Below the pieces are notes generated by a model, which had not been told where the DNA came from, did no database searches, and worked only from the letters and a program-made list of their open reading frames with translations. Positions 46,251 through 58,260 of a stretch of 64,000 nucleotides of DNA are shown piece after piece. The stretch is from Megalobrama amblycephala (taxonomy: Eukaryota > Chordata > Actinopteri > Cypriniformes > Xenocyprididae): contig NC_063054.1 of NCBI RefSeq assembly GCF_018812025.1, positions 4,259,433 through 4,323,432 on the forward strand. Direction: 5' to 3'. Positions within the stretch are counted from its first letter, which is position 1. Every line of letters begins with the position of its first letter. The position numbers and the translations under genes are program-made.

Positions 46251-46419
46251 CTGCTGATGTACAGGTGGCACATCTAATTATAGCCTCGCTCATGGCGCAT
46301 TCCTATGACGTCACGCAAGGCTATAAATATAGGTCAATTTCATTGACGTTGTTTTACACATATATTCACAGCTGGTCACGACTAAAGACGTTCCCACAGC
46401 GCTGAATAAAGCGCAGCTT
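46251..46419 (-). repeat. Right inverted terminal repeat of the DIRS element
   Basis: Reverse complement of 41315-41483 over 169 bp; followed by a right-specific extension (46420-46472) not present on the left. Confidence 0.9.
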
Positions 46420-47118
46420 CTCGTTCCCGCCTTTTCAGGGAACAGGGTTACAGTGAAGTAACCCGGGGCGTTTCTTTTCTTTTGCAAAATATTATCTCCA
46501 TGTCAACTACACAGCCTGCTTTTGCTTATGCCACCTGGGCATTAGACAATATATACATGCTTATTTAAATAATGTATACAGTTGTAATAATACATAATGT
46601 TCCATTTGAACTAAGATTACAATTTTAACACATAGTAAACATGTGCGTGAGTTTCAGATGAATTTACAGGTTTAAATATAAATACTAGGTTTACATATGA
46701 CTCAGTAAAGCCCTGACATTCGGTTCTATTTATTTAATGAATCATAATGCGATCATATTATTCAACGCGCTATTATTACGTTTGAGATATCAATCACTGG
46801 TCGATGACCATAACGTTTGTATAAACTGTAGGTAACAACTAGTAAAATGTACACCTAGGTTATAAAAACCGTAATGATACCTACACTTAAATATTTTCTT
46901 CTCAGCCATGTCATCAATTGCTCTTGAGCGAAATCTCCTCCCATCCGTTGTCTGATTGGCATTTCGCAAGGATTCCTGGGTAGTTAAAGTGTGCAGAGCC
47001 TGCATGTATGCGGGCTTCGCGGAAGACCGCTTCAAGGGTACAAAGGGGGCGCTGCTGAGCACACTTCAGAGCGTTAAAATGCTGAATGGGACGGCCTACG
47101 CACTCGTAGACTTGGCGA

Positions 47119-48296
47119 TAGGGTTGCCACCCGTCCCGTGAAATACGGAATCGTCCCGTATTTACAGCCAAAATGACTGTAAATTTGTCCCGTATTTTAC
47201 ATAGGTCCATATTATGCAGCATCCCATGCAAATCACCCCACCCACATTGTGTGAAGACACGTCCTGATTCTGCCCCTGATTGGGTAATACTCGCTGCCAT
47301 CATGGTTTGATTGGTTTGTTTCAGGTTCACGGGCCGTGAATCACGGCCAATCAGAGTCAGAGGAGGGCGGGATGCCGCCTCGCCGGTTCTCTCCTGAGGC
47401 AGATAGTGTAGTGTTTTATTTTTTTTATCACCTGAAGTTTTTGATTGATAACGTTAGATTTCATATGCTGCATATTAAGAAATAATGTTAATAATGTACA
47501 TTAATCATATTATGGTAGGATTTGTTTATTAAGGTTAAGTTGTACAGTCAGACACATAAGCATTACTTTAATAAGAGATAAGAGATATATATTTAATACA
47601 TATTGCTAATCAAAATATAGTAAAATAAACAACTATTTGTTATGCTTAACCAATTTAAATAATTGCATCATTCAATACTATAGAATTAACAATATACAAT
47701 ATAAAAATGGAATAAATAAATACATAAATATACTTACCAATAATAACAATGTTGTTAAGTGTTTTACTTAAATAAGAAATGTTTGTAGATATTATGTCAT
47801 TTATCAGTTATTTAGGTGTGGTTTCACTGTTTGGATGGTGTTACTGCAAACAATGACAAATATTTTAGCCAAAATCTTGTTCACAACAAATGACAATTTA
47901 CAATTTGTTTAATTTATAATTACTAAGTTATGGATCTGTTAATTTAATAAGTTAATAAAATATGGTTCACATCTCACAAGTTCCTCCAAAAGCTTATTTT
48001 TTGTGGTCTCAGTCACACTTTGTTGGCCTATGTTTATTATTGTCATAGCTGTGTATTCAATATGACCACTTAAGTTGTGATAGTGAGACTGCATCTGTTC
48101 ACACTGATTTCAACAGCAGATATCTTATTATAATGTCCATTGGTATCAATCTTAATATTTTTATGAAAATATGTTTTAAGTTATGATATACCATCACTGG
48201 CACGCCATCGGGACTGTGGTCATCGTGGCCCCGAGGGGTGTGGCCCCCGCTGCGGCTGGCGTCCCTTATTTTTCTGTATTGAAGGTGGCAACCCTA
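47119..48296. mobile_element. hAT MITE (8-bp duplication CTTGGCGA)
   Basis: Ends TAGGGTTGCCACC and GGTGGCAACCCTA; CTTGGCGA on both sides (47111-47118, 48297-48304). An 8-bp duplication and (C/T)AGGGTTG ends are typical of hAT transposons. 1,178 bp, no transposase seen. Confidence 0.85.
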
Positions 48297-48369
48297 CTTG
48301 GCGAGCACTCGCAATTTAAGTCCACGAGACCGAAAGTCCACATGAAGTGCGCCATTTGGGACAGGGCCT

Positions 48370-48716
48370 GTGTTACTTTGCTTCACGACCATGTGGTCCT
48401 TTGCAGATGTCTGAATGATGTCACGTCCTGTCATATGATACTGACTGCACTCTTTCTCATAACAAAGCAACGACTTCTACACATAATTTTAATACCATTT
48501 TGCACTATGTTGATATGTGATGTTATAAAATCATGTCAGAATAAAAAATATATACATTTATTACATTTTCAGATATTTCACAAATGAAATGGCTGTATTG
48601 GCCTTTGGATGGTTAAACCGAATAACCTTTTGACACTTCAAAATCTAGCAAAATATAATCAAAAAAACCTTTTGGATTTCATATCATTTTTATTATTATT
48701 AATTATAATATATATA

Positions 48717-48762
<46 letters not shown>

Positions 48763-50578
48763 CATGGTACATAAATAGAAAGTTCAAAACAACAGCATTT
48801 ATTCAAAATAGATAACACTTTATTTTGATGGTCCACTTTAGACATTGTACTTACTATAAGTAATTATGCAACTTGTCAACTAACTCTCATTAGAGTATTA
48901 GTAGACTGTAGTAGACTGTTAGAGTTAGGTGTTTGGGGTCGAGTTAGAAAAATAAGTTACTTAAAGTATAATCAGTAGAATGTCTGTTGGGGGAGCATCA
49001 AAATAAAGTGTTAGCAGACAATAACCAGACAGTCTATTAATACTCTAACTAGAGTTAGCTGACATGTAGTTGCAAAGTTAGGCTACTTATAGTACGTAGA
49101 ATGTCTAACACTAGTTTCAGACTACACAATGTTTTTGCCAGTAATATTCACTGATTATGCGTTTCTGACTCCTAAATTCTTGTCGTTTTGTGGACAAGAA
49201 ACATGCCAGACTACACGTCGGTTCTTGACCAACCATCTTTAACGATGTGCATAATGTCATCGAGAAGGCAGAACTAGTGACTGACTTCCGGAAACAAGAG
49301 CGTAAACAAACGATGGTTGAACTAGCCTAATGCTAATTCCAGGGTTGCTGAAGCACCTCCGCTATTGTTCACAAGCATTTATTGTTTTTCTCTCTCTCTC
49401 TGTTGTGGTAGTCCCTCAAGGAAACATCAAAAAGGCAGGAGTATTATTGCTATATCTCCACAAACCTTTCCTCCATTGCATAATTCCACCTAGCTGCACC
49501 AAGACCATTGTCTCGCTTTCATTTCGCCATGTTTGAAAGCTGTGTATGGAAGAGCTTCTGTACTCGTATTGGTCAAAATCACAGAAACCCATTGTGAAGG
49601 ACAGAAAAAAAACAAATAAACATGCTAGTCTTTCTGTTATGACATTGTGAAATGTCGCAGATACAGCATATGTTGTCGTCCACTGTGACACACTAGATGA
49701 GATAAAACGATTGATTCTTGCATCATGACACCCATTGTAGTCTTTACAAATGACCACAACACCGTACGTCGAATGAATTGTGCCAAAATTGGGCTGATAT
49801 CGTGTAGTCTGAACCTGGCATGAGACTATTGTTTTTAATATTTTTGGCACTGCATGAAACCTTTCTAGTTTAATCACAGGACCTACTGCTGTTGCTCACA
49901 GTATGAGATGATAAATGGTGCACAGTGCTCTCTGTTCAGGGTTCACGGAGCGACACTGAGACGTTTCCATTATCAAAACAGTTCATCCCTAAACTACACT
50001 GTTCTGCTACATCAAGCTCATAACCTCATACCTAAGTGCTGGATCAGAGGTCAGCGTGTCTCAAGTACGGGGACCAAGAGCCTAACTAAAGCAAACACTG
50101 TCCACCACGATGGTGACTTTAAATGAAACAAACATCTAAACCTCTTTTATAGGAACTTCTATAGATGTCTGACATAAATAGTCAATCTAGTTAGTAATAA
50201 GTGAAGATGGTAATGTTGTTTTGTGGAGTTGTTTAATTGTCCTCTGCTGAGATCTTCAGAGATTTATCATCTTTTACTTCCAATTGATTTTACCAACAGC
50301 TCAATCATTAGTTATTTGATCATTAATTATCTCTTTAACTTCAGCACTGTTTCATTGTTTCTTTTAACATTGTGTAGATTGGACTCGTAGGTTGCGTTTA
50401 CACCGGCACAAAAAAAAAGAAAAAAATCAGATTTTTTGCTCACTCGACACAGATAAATTTGTTGCAATTTTTATGTTGTATTATGAAGCAGCTTTATTAT
50501 CGCACTAAAAATTTGCAGCTTTATTATTGAGCTGAGAACTTTATATGTCTATCTATTTTTCCTAGAAAGAAATTGCGT

Positions 50579-50632
<54 letters not shown>

Positions 50633-50923
50633 TTAACATGCACATTTGCTGTGCATGTTGTACATTTCAGCATCTATCCAAACAGAGGTTTTGTACTTGT
50701 AAATGCATTTATTTCATTTTATTTTACATATAAACATTAAAAAAAAAAGTATGCAAAAAAGAAGCACAAGTGGCTCAGTGGGAAACATTGTGACTTTTGT
50801 GACAAAGATTTTGAAGATGTCTTCTGGACATGACTTTATTCAGTGGGTCATTTCTCCTAAGGATAAGAAGCAATATGTTGTCAGGACTTTATATCTGCAG
50901 AAGAATTAATGAAACATACTCAC
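48370..50923. other. No gene; repeats
   Basis: Holds (GT)n at 48719-48758, a common fish repeat at 48815-49105 (AACACTTTATTTTGATGGTC with its partial complement near 49010), a possible MITE at about 49118-49820 (TTCAGACTACAC end versus GTGTAGTCTGAA end), and (CA)n at 50580-50631. An open frame at 49416-49877 (minus) lies in that MITE and is not a gene. Confidence 0.5.
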
Positions 50924-51019
50924 CAGACATTTTCTGAACAGTGCAGAAGGATCTTCACGAAGAAACAAAGAGAGACCTTCCAGAACTGCTTGCTTTCTTT
51001 GATTCACAATATTTGAGGT
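50924..51019 (-). pseudogene. SAMD3-like protein, C-terminal exon
   Basis: 96 bp between a TTTTTCAG acceptor and a CTG|GTGAGTATG donor, reading NQRKQAVLEGLSLFLREDPS followed by ALFRKCL. This fits the segment after the WPALF block in fish SAMD3-like proteins (ECIIKALCVYLNEDP-type). Continues the gene pieces at 51370-52337. Confidence 0.55.
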
Positions 51020-51369
51020 CTGAAAAATGGGTAACATAAAAATAATAGATAAAGATATGTCATGTCACATCGTGTGCCAAAGCACAGGACCTTGAGTTTA
51101 CATGTATGCTTCATTTGTAAAGTAATAAACATCTACTAATAAGCTAATGAAGTGACTCCTTTAAAAAGGTATTTATTAAATTCTTTCAATTTTTGCAGCA
51201 ATGTGTTATTCTAAATTCAGCATTTATTTTCATCAGCCCATGTTCACTTGAGAAATACACAATCAGTTTCCTCCTGAAAACAGTGAAACGATGCTATTTT
51301 CTGCAAATAAAATGAAAGGGCTCTGATAAATCCATACTCCATACTTCCTGTTATGACGATTACTTTTAC

Positions 51370-52337
51370 CTCATTCGGAAGAAACAGGGCAGGCCATCGT
51401 TCCAGCACCTCAGAAACCATTGACACCACTTCCAACAATCTCTTTTCGCAGAAGTGAAAATGTCACGCTCATTTTCTGACTGACAAGGGTCTCATTTTTA
51501 GTCCTCTTCTTTATACCAATATGAGTCTTTCCTCCTCCAGAGTATCATCAGACTGGTCTGAAGGATGATCTGGTAAGTAATTAACCTCTCCTCGTTTGGC
51601 CTTTTTCAGAGTTTTCTTGTCTTCACCAACTCCCCCTTCTCTTTTCCTGTTGATACCAACTTCGTGGCAACCAGCTGATCGCAGTTTTGACCTGTAATTG
51701 CAAAGTTTGTATTTTAGGCTCATTTTCCACCCATCAAATCCTTTGCCAGTACCTGGCTCTGTAAGGCAGGGATGCTTCAACACAAGTGCAGAAGCAACAG
51801 TTTCAATTTCCTCTGGGTGTGGGTATGCTTTAAGAGCAAATTTTGCCTCTGCAATTTTATCCAAGATGTGTGACTTAATTTCTCTTGGTACACTTAAAGA
51901 TTGTTTGTTTGTTCATAAACCTCGTTTGCTTTGCGAAGCCTCAACTCAACACCGTAAGAGAAAGTAGGAATTGGAAAAGGTGACGCCACTGCAATGTCCT
52001 TCTCATATGGCTCTGAACGATGGTTGAGGGGCTCTGGGAAGAAGACGTTGACACACTGGCAGTATCCGGAGAGGAAACAGATTGTGTATCAGACTCCTGA
52101 AGCACAGATAAATCTTTTTCCTGAACAATTTTTAACACAGCCCTCTCAGCAGGCTGCACAGAAATGTTTGTTAAGTTCATTTCCAAAGTCAGGGTCCTCA
52201 TATTGTATCAAAAAGTCTTCCTGAATCTCCAACTTTGATTTTAGTTCTGCTATTAAATTATCCACTGAGTCAGGCAGTTGTGGAAGTTGGACCTTCCGAA
52301 AGTTTTGGGGTGAGATGAAGACCTGAAGCCACATTTT
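51370..52337 (-). pseudogene. SAMD3-like, transposon-associated protein (PB1-like start)
   Basis: Starts after a CCCCCTCAG acceptor with MWLQVFISPQNFRKVQLPQL and QEDFLIQYEDPDFGNE, a PB1-like interaction domain. A frameshift near 52170 leads to a Ser-rich linker, then RLRKANEVYEQTN, then KIAEAKFALKAYPHPEEIET, ALVLKHPCLTEPG, GWKMSLKYKLCNYRSKLRSA and KKAKRGEVNYLPDHPSDQSD: the core signature of the many-copy fish 'sterile alpha motif domain-containing 3-like' family. ERWPALFLPNE (about 51370-51400) precedes a donor. Stops at about 51505 and 51908 and several shifts make it a pseudogene. In other fish this gene accompanies a transposase like the one to its right. Confidence 0.65.
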
Positions 52338-52484
52338 CTGAGGGGGCAAGAAACCAGTTGTTCCTATGTGTGCATGACATCATGACTTTACATGCCAAGC
52401 TTTGCAAGCTACGCAAAAACAGTTACAACATCCAAGTAATTTTTTAATTGTTTACAAGAATGGTTTACAAAACTTGCTCACCTT

Positions 52485-52843
52485 TTAATGTAGAAGAAAG
52501 ACTTTCAGAGATACCAGGAGCTTTCCTGCTACTTGATATGCTTGCAGTGGACTGAGATCATTCAAAGATTCAGGATCCAGAATCACTATATCTGGACGTA
52601 TGTTTTCCACAAGCTCGAAAGACCTGTAATGTTCCAAATACCAAGATGAAAGTTTGTCAGACATAAATGACACACTGTTGTCAACAACCATAATACTGAC
52701 AATCCTATAAAATTCTGCCAAACTACTGCATTGCCCAGCAGAAATGATCATGTCCTTAACTCCTTGTAGGCATATATCAGAGCTTAAAGAGAAGGTTTTC
52801 TGTTGAGGATACTTTTTTGTGAATGCTGCCCTCAGTGTTGCAT
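52485..52843 (-). pseudogene. Transposase C-terminal part
   Basis: Frame (52751-52485 and upstream to 52843) reads AAFTKKYPQQKTFSLSSDIC, MIISAGQCSSLAEFYRIVSI and ESLNDLSPLQAYQV. It continues directly from the frame ending at 54571 once the hAT element between them is discounted. Precedes the SAMD3-like unit. Confidence 0.6.
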
Positions 52844-52851
52844 CTAATGAA

Positions 52852-54570
52852 CAGAGATGTATAAAGTACTAGAGACTGAGACTTGAGTAAAAGTACAAGT
52901 GCTCTATCAAAAAAGTGACTTGAGTAGAAGTTGAAGTGCTCTTTAAGCACCACACTTAAGTAGAAGTACTAAAGTATTCAACATTTTTTGTACTTAAGTA
53001 TTGCAAGTAGTTTATTTTAAAATTTACTACTCAAGTACTGAAAGTAAAAGTACAAGTATTGTGTTATGTAGTTATTAAAGAAAGTAGTCAAAAGTTTGAA
53101 CATCAATATTGTTTTTATTATTTCAAATGATAAACCTAAAGGACAATCACGATTCCTTTGACTGTAACTTTTTGTAAACAAACAGATTAAGTGTGATTAA
53201 GTACCACTTGAGATGCAGACAAGTTGAGATGCTTTGTTTGTTGTCAGCACTTTGATTTCATTACCAAAAAGTTTATTTTGACTAATAGTGTAATTTTCTA
53301 CCATATACAATTGAATAAAATTAACAGCTAGCTAACAACAACTTGCTTTGCACTTTTTTTCTGTTTTCACCTCACTCCAGTCTAAACTAGGCTAAATTAT
53401 TTTTTTAGGTCATTTTTCTACACATTGTCATATAAATAACCTGAAAATACTGTAATTCATTAAGATTAAATCTTACTAACCACTCTTACTAAAAAAATGG
53501 GTAAGCACACTTATATTCTCATTTCAAGAGGTGTTCTGAGTAAATGTTTTGTTTGTAACACTTTATAATATGGTTTGATTTGTTAACATTAATGTATTAG
53601 ACTAATAACCAACATGAACTAACCATGGTCAATACATTTGTTACTATATTTATTAATCTTTGTTAATCTTTGTTAATACAGCTGTTCATTGTTTGTATGT
53701 TACTTCACAGTGCACATTAACTATGTAAACAAATAGAGAGCAATTTGAGAGCAAGACAGCGCTCGTGTTGTTTTAAGACGGTGAATGCGCGCGCGCGGCC
53801 GGGGCGCTCTCTCTCTCTCGCTGCTCGTTCTTATATGCGCCCTGACAAGTGCATTCTATTCTACATCACTCACCAAACAAATAAGGCTTTGGCAGCCGCA
53901 GGTGCAGGAAAACTCCTGCATTAGTTATGTCAGTGTAAATCTATACTACCATTAACCTATAAAACACTACTACACTATAAAAACGGGCGTGTGATTAAGC
54001 AGCACCAAAGGAGACATGCTCTACGATTTATTTTTGGCAACAGTAGGCTGTCATAAAATAAGAGAAAGTTGACATTAGTGATGGGTCAAAAATACCATTC
54101 AACGCGCTGCGTGACAGCCTTTATGATAGTCACCTAGTTAACGTTAAGTGAACACCGCAGCATGTCGCTAGTTAGCAAAAGGGCTTAACTTACTGATGGG
54201 ATGAAGGTGGTGTTTTTGGTTCGTCCATCTTTTTCGCTGATCAAAAGGCAGAACGGGAGCACGCGCAGTCTTCTTAATCGCTTGATTCGCTCAATGATGT
54301 GCCAGCTTCATCAAACCTGCCATCCACCGTTCTGGCAGTGGTAATGTGGGTTTGGAATGGAATGATTCGTAACATTTTTATAATAGTAACGAGTAACGAT
54401 GCAGCACATAAAAAAATATCGGAGTAAAAGTATTAAACTCTTTGAAAATATGTACTGAAGTAAAAGTGGAAGTAGGAGAAAAAAATAATACTCTAGTAAA
54501 GTACAGATACCGCCTTTTAGTACTTAAGTACAGTAGTGAAGTAGTTCTACTTCGTTACTATACATCTCTG
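52852..54570. mobile_element. Tol2-like hAT element (8-bp duplication CTAATGAA)
   Basis: Begins CAGAGATGTATAAAGTACT and ends with the complement of a CAGAGATG-type terminus; CTAATGAA on both sides (52844-52851, 54571-54578). Subterminal regions are rich in AAAAGTA/TACTTAAGTA repeats as in Tol2 (CAGAGGTGTAAAAAGTACT, remembered). Most of the interior is non-coding and contains a piece of the TTAACATTAGTTAA-type repeat (53555-53720) and a CpG-rich patch (53780-53810). It interrupts the transposase gene. Confidence 0.85.
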
Positions 54571-54886
54571 CTAATGAACATGTCTCAACCACTTTAAGTT
54601 TCTCAACATATAACTGTGGCTTGAAGAGAGAGTGTCCATCTAGAAAATAAGCAAACATTTGCTGATGCTTTGTTGCAAGTGAGAGAAGCACGTTCTTGAA
54701 ATTGTGGGTATCGTGCACAACATTTTTTAAAGAAACTGTGCTTTGCCTCAAATCTAATTGTCCACAATTCCACTAACGGCCCAAAGCAGCGGATCAGGTG
54801 TGGATAATGATCGACAAAGTGATGGTTTGGTCGTATGCTGAAATCAGGAAAAGTCTCTGTAAGTAATTTACGATGTTCTGCTATTT
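54571..54886 (-). pseudogene. Transposase, central-C part
   Basis: Reads AEHRKLLTETFPDFSIRPNH, HFVDHYPHLIRCFGPLVELW and TIRFEAKHSFFKK, then in the next frame VVHDTHNFKNVLLSLATKHQ and QMFAYFLDGHSLFKP. FGPL..WTxRFExKHxFFK is a conserved block of the TNP2-like fish transposase family. One frameshift after HSFFKK. Confidence 0.7.
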
Positions 54887-55422
54887 AAAGGCTGGTTCAC
54901 ACTGTGCGATTTTGGCCACGATTTGGTCGTCTGAGACAAATTTTGCAAATCCTAAAAGATTCCTATAATCCTAGCCTAAAATCTGTTGTCTTTGATCGCT
55001 AGTTTGACATGTTCACCGACAGCTGGTTAATGACCGTTGCGATAAAATTTTACCTCAGACGAAATTCTGGCAGTGTCAGAAGATTTGGCGCACAATCCTC
55101 CAGTGTGACTTCTCCTACGACGAATGTCAAATTGTCTTCATTTTTCAGGACAAGCCGTGCTCAAAACTAATGATAGAGATGTCATTGTTACCCACCATTT
55201 CAGTCCCGTGTGTAACGCAGCTCACTGTCATCGAATGTGCATGTTTTGACTCCAGACAAGTTTTCATGCGCGCGTCCGTTTTTACGCGTCTTGACTGTCG
55301 TGCAGTCTGACATTAATGACACCTGAGATCCCACAGTGTGATATGAGGATTATGTTCATACAGTCTGACAAGTAACCATCATAAAGGACTATTATAAATC
55401 GCTCAGTGTGAACCCGGCTTTA
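54887..55422. mobile_element. MITE with GGTTCACACTG ends
   Basis: Left AAAGGCTGGTTCACACTG and right CAGTGTGAACCCGGCTTT are inverted ends; about 536 bp. It splits the codons for CYLESK and IAEHRK of the transposase. Exact target duplication ambiguous. Confidence 0.75.
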
Positions 55423-55921
55423 CTCTCCAAATAGCACAATGTCTCATCTGAGAACTTTGTAGATACAACCAATTCTACAATATCTTTGAGGTCCATCAAA
55501 ATTTCCCATGCAGGGTCATTTTCTGGGATACTGCTGCCAATCACGAGAGGGAGTAATCGCAACAGTGTCCAATTTCAATGTCCGATAGTTCCTTTTGCAA
55601 AGCTTGATTTGGGAATTTTCTGTGGTTTATTCACACGATCTGCATACTTGTAGGGAAATGACTTGATACGAACTATTTAGTTACTCAAGTGAATGAATGA
55701 ATCCTTTTGAAATCAAGTCATTCAGACAGAGAGATAATTCAAGAGGGACGATCCCTTCAAAAAAGTCATGTAAAACATCCTCAGGAAATCATGTAATTGG
55801 GTGAAAGTATGATAAGTGCATGCTCAGAGCACACTAAATTTTTCTCACCATTCAAACTACGGAGCTGGTCATCATTCTGAAGTTCCTTCAGCAGAGAGTC
55901 GTGTTGTTCTGGAGTTCTTAA
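55423..55921 (-). pseudogene. Transposase, central part
   Basis: Fragments LRTPEQHDSLLKELQNDDQL, then HDFFEGIVPLELSLCLNDLI, RLLPLVIG-like, PENDPAWEILMDLKDIVELV and TLCYLESK. The LHDxFEGI motif is typical of the family. Frames change at least three times. Confidence 0.7.
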
Positions 55922-57405
55922 CACTCTCGGGTCGGCGGTCACGCCGGCGTGACCACCGCGTTTTTTCTAACCAGTGTGAAAGAGACTCAAAATACTCCGT
56001 CAATGTTGCACATACAATTAAGAGCTATACACCATTTTAATCTGTGGAATATCTTCTTTTATTTGTGTACACTCAGAGTAAAAACAAAATGTTGTGCTTT
56101 TTGCAAAATAAAGAAAACTAACATGATGCGTGATCAGTCGTCTCCCTCTGAACGAAGTTCCAATCTGATAGTTCTCAGAAAATGAACTGTAACTTAGTGA
56201 ATATTAATCACAAAAAAAATGAGACTTCTGTCTAAAAAAACGTTGAAATGTCAGGTTTTAAATCGTGTATAAAAATTCTGTGTTTATGTAATCTGTATGA
56301 AAAGAGAGCCATGTCAGAAGTCTGTGTTTCAGCTCATTATCTGCTAATGCGGCCACGCCCACGGAGCCAGCGCTATTCAGAGGCAAATTCTGAGGCAATG
56401 CATGCATTCATCGTCTCAATCGTGTAATTATTGTCTTGAAAAGTGTTTTTCTCGGACGTTAAAGCCATGGTTAGCGAGCTCTAGAAGACATGCAGTTAGT
56501 TCCTGGTTCTTCTTCTTCTTTATATGCATTTGTGGACTAAAGGTGTACAGAGCGCCCTCCGGCTGCAAGTATGAATTGAAAACAGCATCCAGCATTCATA
56601 GTGAAGACAATAAATATTGAATAAATATTACTCCTCTGTATAGAAAATTGACAAACATATGAGAATCCATCAATATTTCTCCAAATGTGCATACTTTTAA
56701 GCTAAAAGCCTATATGAAATGCCATAGAGGTAACATAACTGTTCAGACACTTTGCATCACAGAAATGCATTACATTTTAAAGAATGTAATAGTATACCAT
56801 TGTTTTAAATTGTAATAATATTTCACAGTATTGCTGTTTTTTCTGTATGTTTGATTTACACCATGATGAGCTGAGACATGATTTTTTCACAGCCTACCTG
56901 ACTGAAAGGCCTCATTAATATGCAAGTCATTATTATGCGATTCTTTTGTCTTCTCAGGTGAGAATCACCCATTATTCATGATTATTCACGCCTCCACGCA
57001 TACTGTGTTTCTTGACCAAAGATGTTTTAGAAAATTTAAATCTCTCTATTGTTTTATATGAACAAGCAGGCAGCATAATTTTTACCTCATTTTGAAGCAA
57101 AAACTCTAGTCTACAACCTCCAATACCCAGAAATCTTGTGAACAAAGATTTAATATATATTTTTTGGCTTTATTTCAGTGACTTAAGTTTTTTGTTTTTT
57201 CAATAACCACGCATAAACATTATTCCTTCAAAAATACGAACATGTACATACATGTTCCTCAAATATTATTGTAGCCTAGTTTGTGCTGAATACAGTGTAA
57301 TGACACTTTTGTCATTTATATGTTTATGAACAACTGAAAAAAGCACAAATGTCAGGGCATGTCAAACCTTCTCCAGGGCCCCAAAAAACTTCAGACCCCT
57401 GAGGG
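55922..57405. mobile_element. TTAA-flanked element (family 4, CACTCTCGGG ends)
   Basis: TTAA at 55918-55921 and 57406-57409; ends CACTCTCGGGTC and GACCCCTGAGGG are imperfect inverted repeats. Near the left end is a CpG palindrome GCGGTCACGCCGGCGTGACC. Removing the insert and one TTAA rejoins the transposase frame (..EPGDFQ to LRTPEQ..). No coding of its own recognised. Confidence 0.8.
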
Positions 57406-58257
57406 TTAACTGAAAATCTCCAGGCTCAGTGCTGGCAATTTGCTTATGACTTATTAGGCAAAGTCGGTAAAAGTTGTCAACAATGAAACATTCTTGGAAG
57501 CCTGCAAGGCCGTGTGCTCCAAGGTTATTGGCACAGACACAAAACACAGTTCCTTTCACATACTGCTGTAGAGCTGGAACAAATATCCTCACCTGTTCCA
57601 GTGTGTTTATATCCTTAACCAATGGATCAAGGAACCTCTCATAACCAAACAATCGCACATCATCAGTCTTTCCAAGAACTGCTAGATTAATTAAATTTAG
57701 ACTTGAACAACATTTTGAAGGCCAAATTTAGAATGACCCAATATACAGCTGTAACTTTATGAATCTTTCTAGAGGTGCTGAGAGGATTGCAGACTTCAAA
57801 GTCATCTATGTATAAACCCAAAGCTATGCCACTTTCTTTTTCACCTAAAAGTTTGTTCTCCTTGTAGTATATTCCATCCTGAAAAGAATTGTATTTGCCA
57901 GGCAAAGACTCTTGATTAAACACAACTTTCAAAAACAGTCGATGACCAAGTAAACACTCCAGCTGCTTTGCAATTGAAACACAGACGTAAGCATTTCTTT
58001 TTGTGTCCTGTTATACATATATTCGATAGGTTCAATCTGTTCAAACTGCTTCTTAAAATACAAACTTCTTCTGTAATCTGTACTGAATTTGTTTTGTGCT
58101 GAAGTTGTTACAAAAAGAGGATTTGTTTGAAAAAGTGCATCTGTAATGTCATGCACAACCTGATTATTATCTGTTACAATGTTATGCTTGGCAAGGATCT
58201 CCTTAATTGTATCAAGAGCATAACACTTAGAAAAATCTAAAATATCAAGTAACTGTT
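57406..58257 (-). pseudogene. Transposase, N-terminal half of the catalytic region
   Basis: Pieces in shifted frames: NQVVHDITDALFQTN, LPGKYNSFQDGIYYKENKLL, IALGLYIDDFEVCNPLSTSR, KIHKVTAVYWVI, LFGYERFLDPLVKDINTLEQ, VKGTVFCVCANNLGAHGLAG and CLISHK. The LYxDDFEVCNPLxxxRxxHK and GTVF..xNLGAH blocks identify the TNP2-like transposase family found with SAMD3-like genes in fish. Probably CACTA/EnSpm-related; that superfamily label is my inference. Frame breaks near 57700, 57960 and 58258. Confidence 0.75.
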
Positions 58258-58260
58258 CCT

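Larger units (their letters stand above)
41291..46472 (+). mobile_element. DIRS-like tyrosine-recombinase retroelement
   Basis: 5.18 kb. It has inverted, not direct, terminal repeats (41315-41483 and 46251-46419, 169 bp, essentially identical), an internal complementary region (46090-46206), reverse transcriptase, RNase H-like and tyrosine recombinase reading frames, and GTT at each end (41291-41293, 46470-46472), with no longer target duplication. All match the known DIRS1 plan, in which a circular intermediate is inserted by the recombinase. Coding frames carry many stops and shifts. Confidence 0.9.
41068..48369. mobile_element. Old hAT-like MITE, expanded by two insertions
   Basis: TGGCCCTGTCCCAAATGGC at the left and GCCATTTGGGACAGGGCC at the right (48352-48369) are inverted ends. 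Its own sequence is only 41068-41290, 46473-47118 and 48305-48369. A DIRS retroelement and a hAT MITE account for the rest. Outer target duplication not resolved. Confidence 0.7.

Noticed and set aside
41315..46419. DIRS terminal repeats as LTRs
   Set aside because: They are inverted relative to each other, and a complementary region and tyrosine recombinase are present.
49416..49877. 153-codon open frame on minus
   Set aside because: Lies within a MITE-like inverted repeat and shows no recognised domain.
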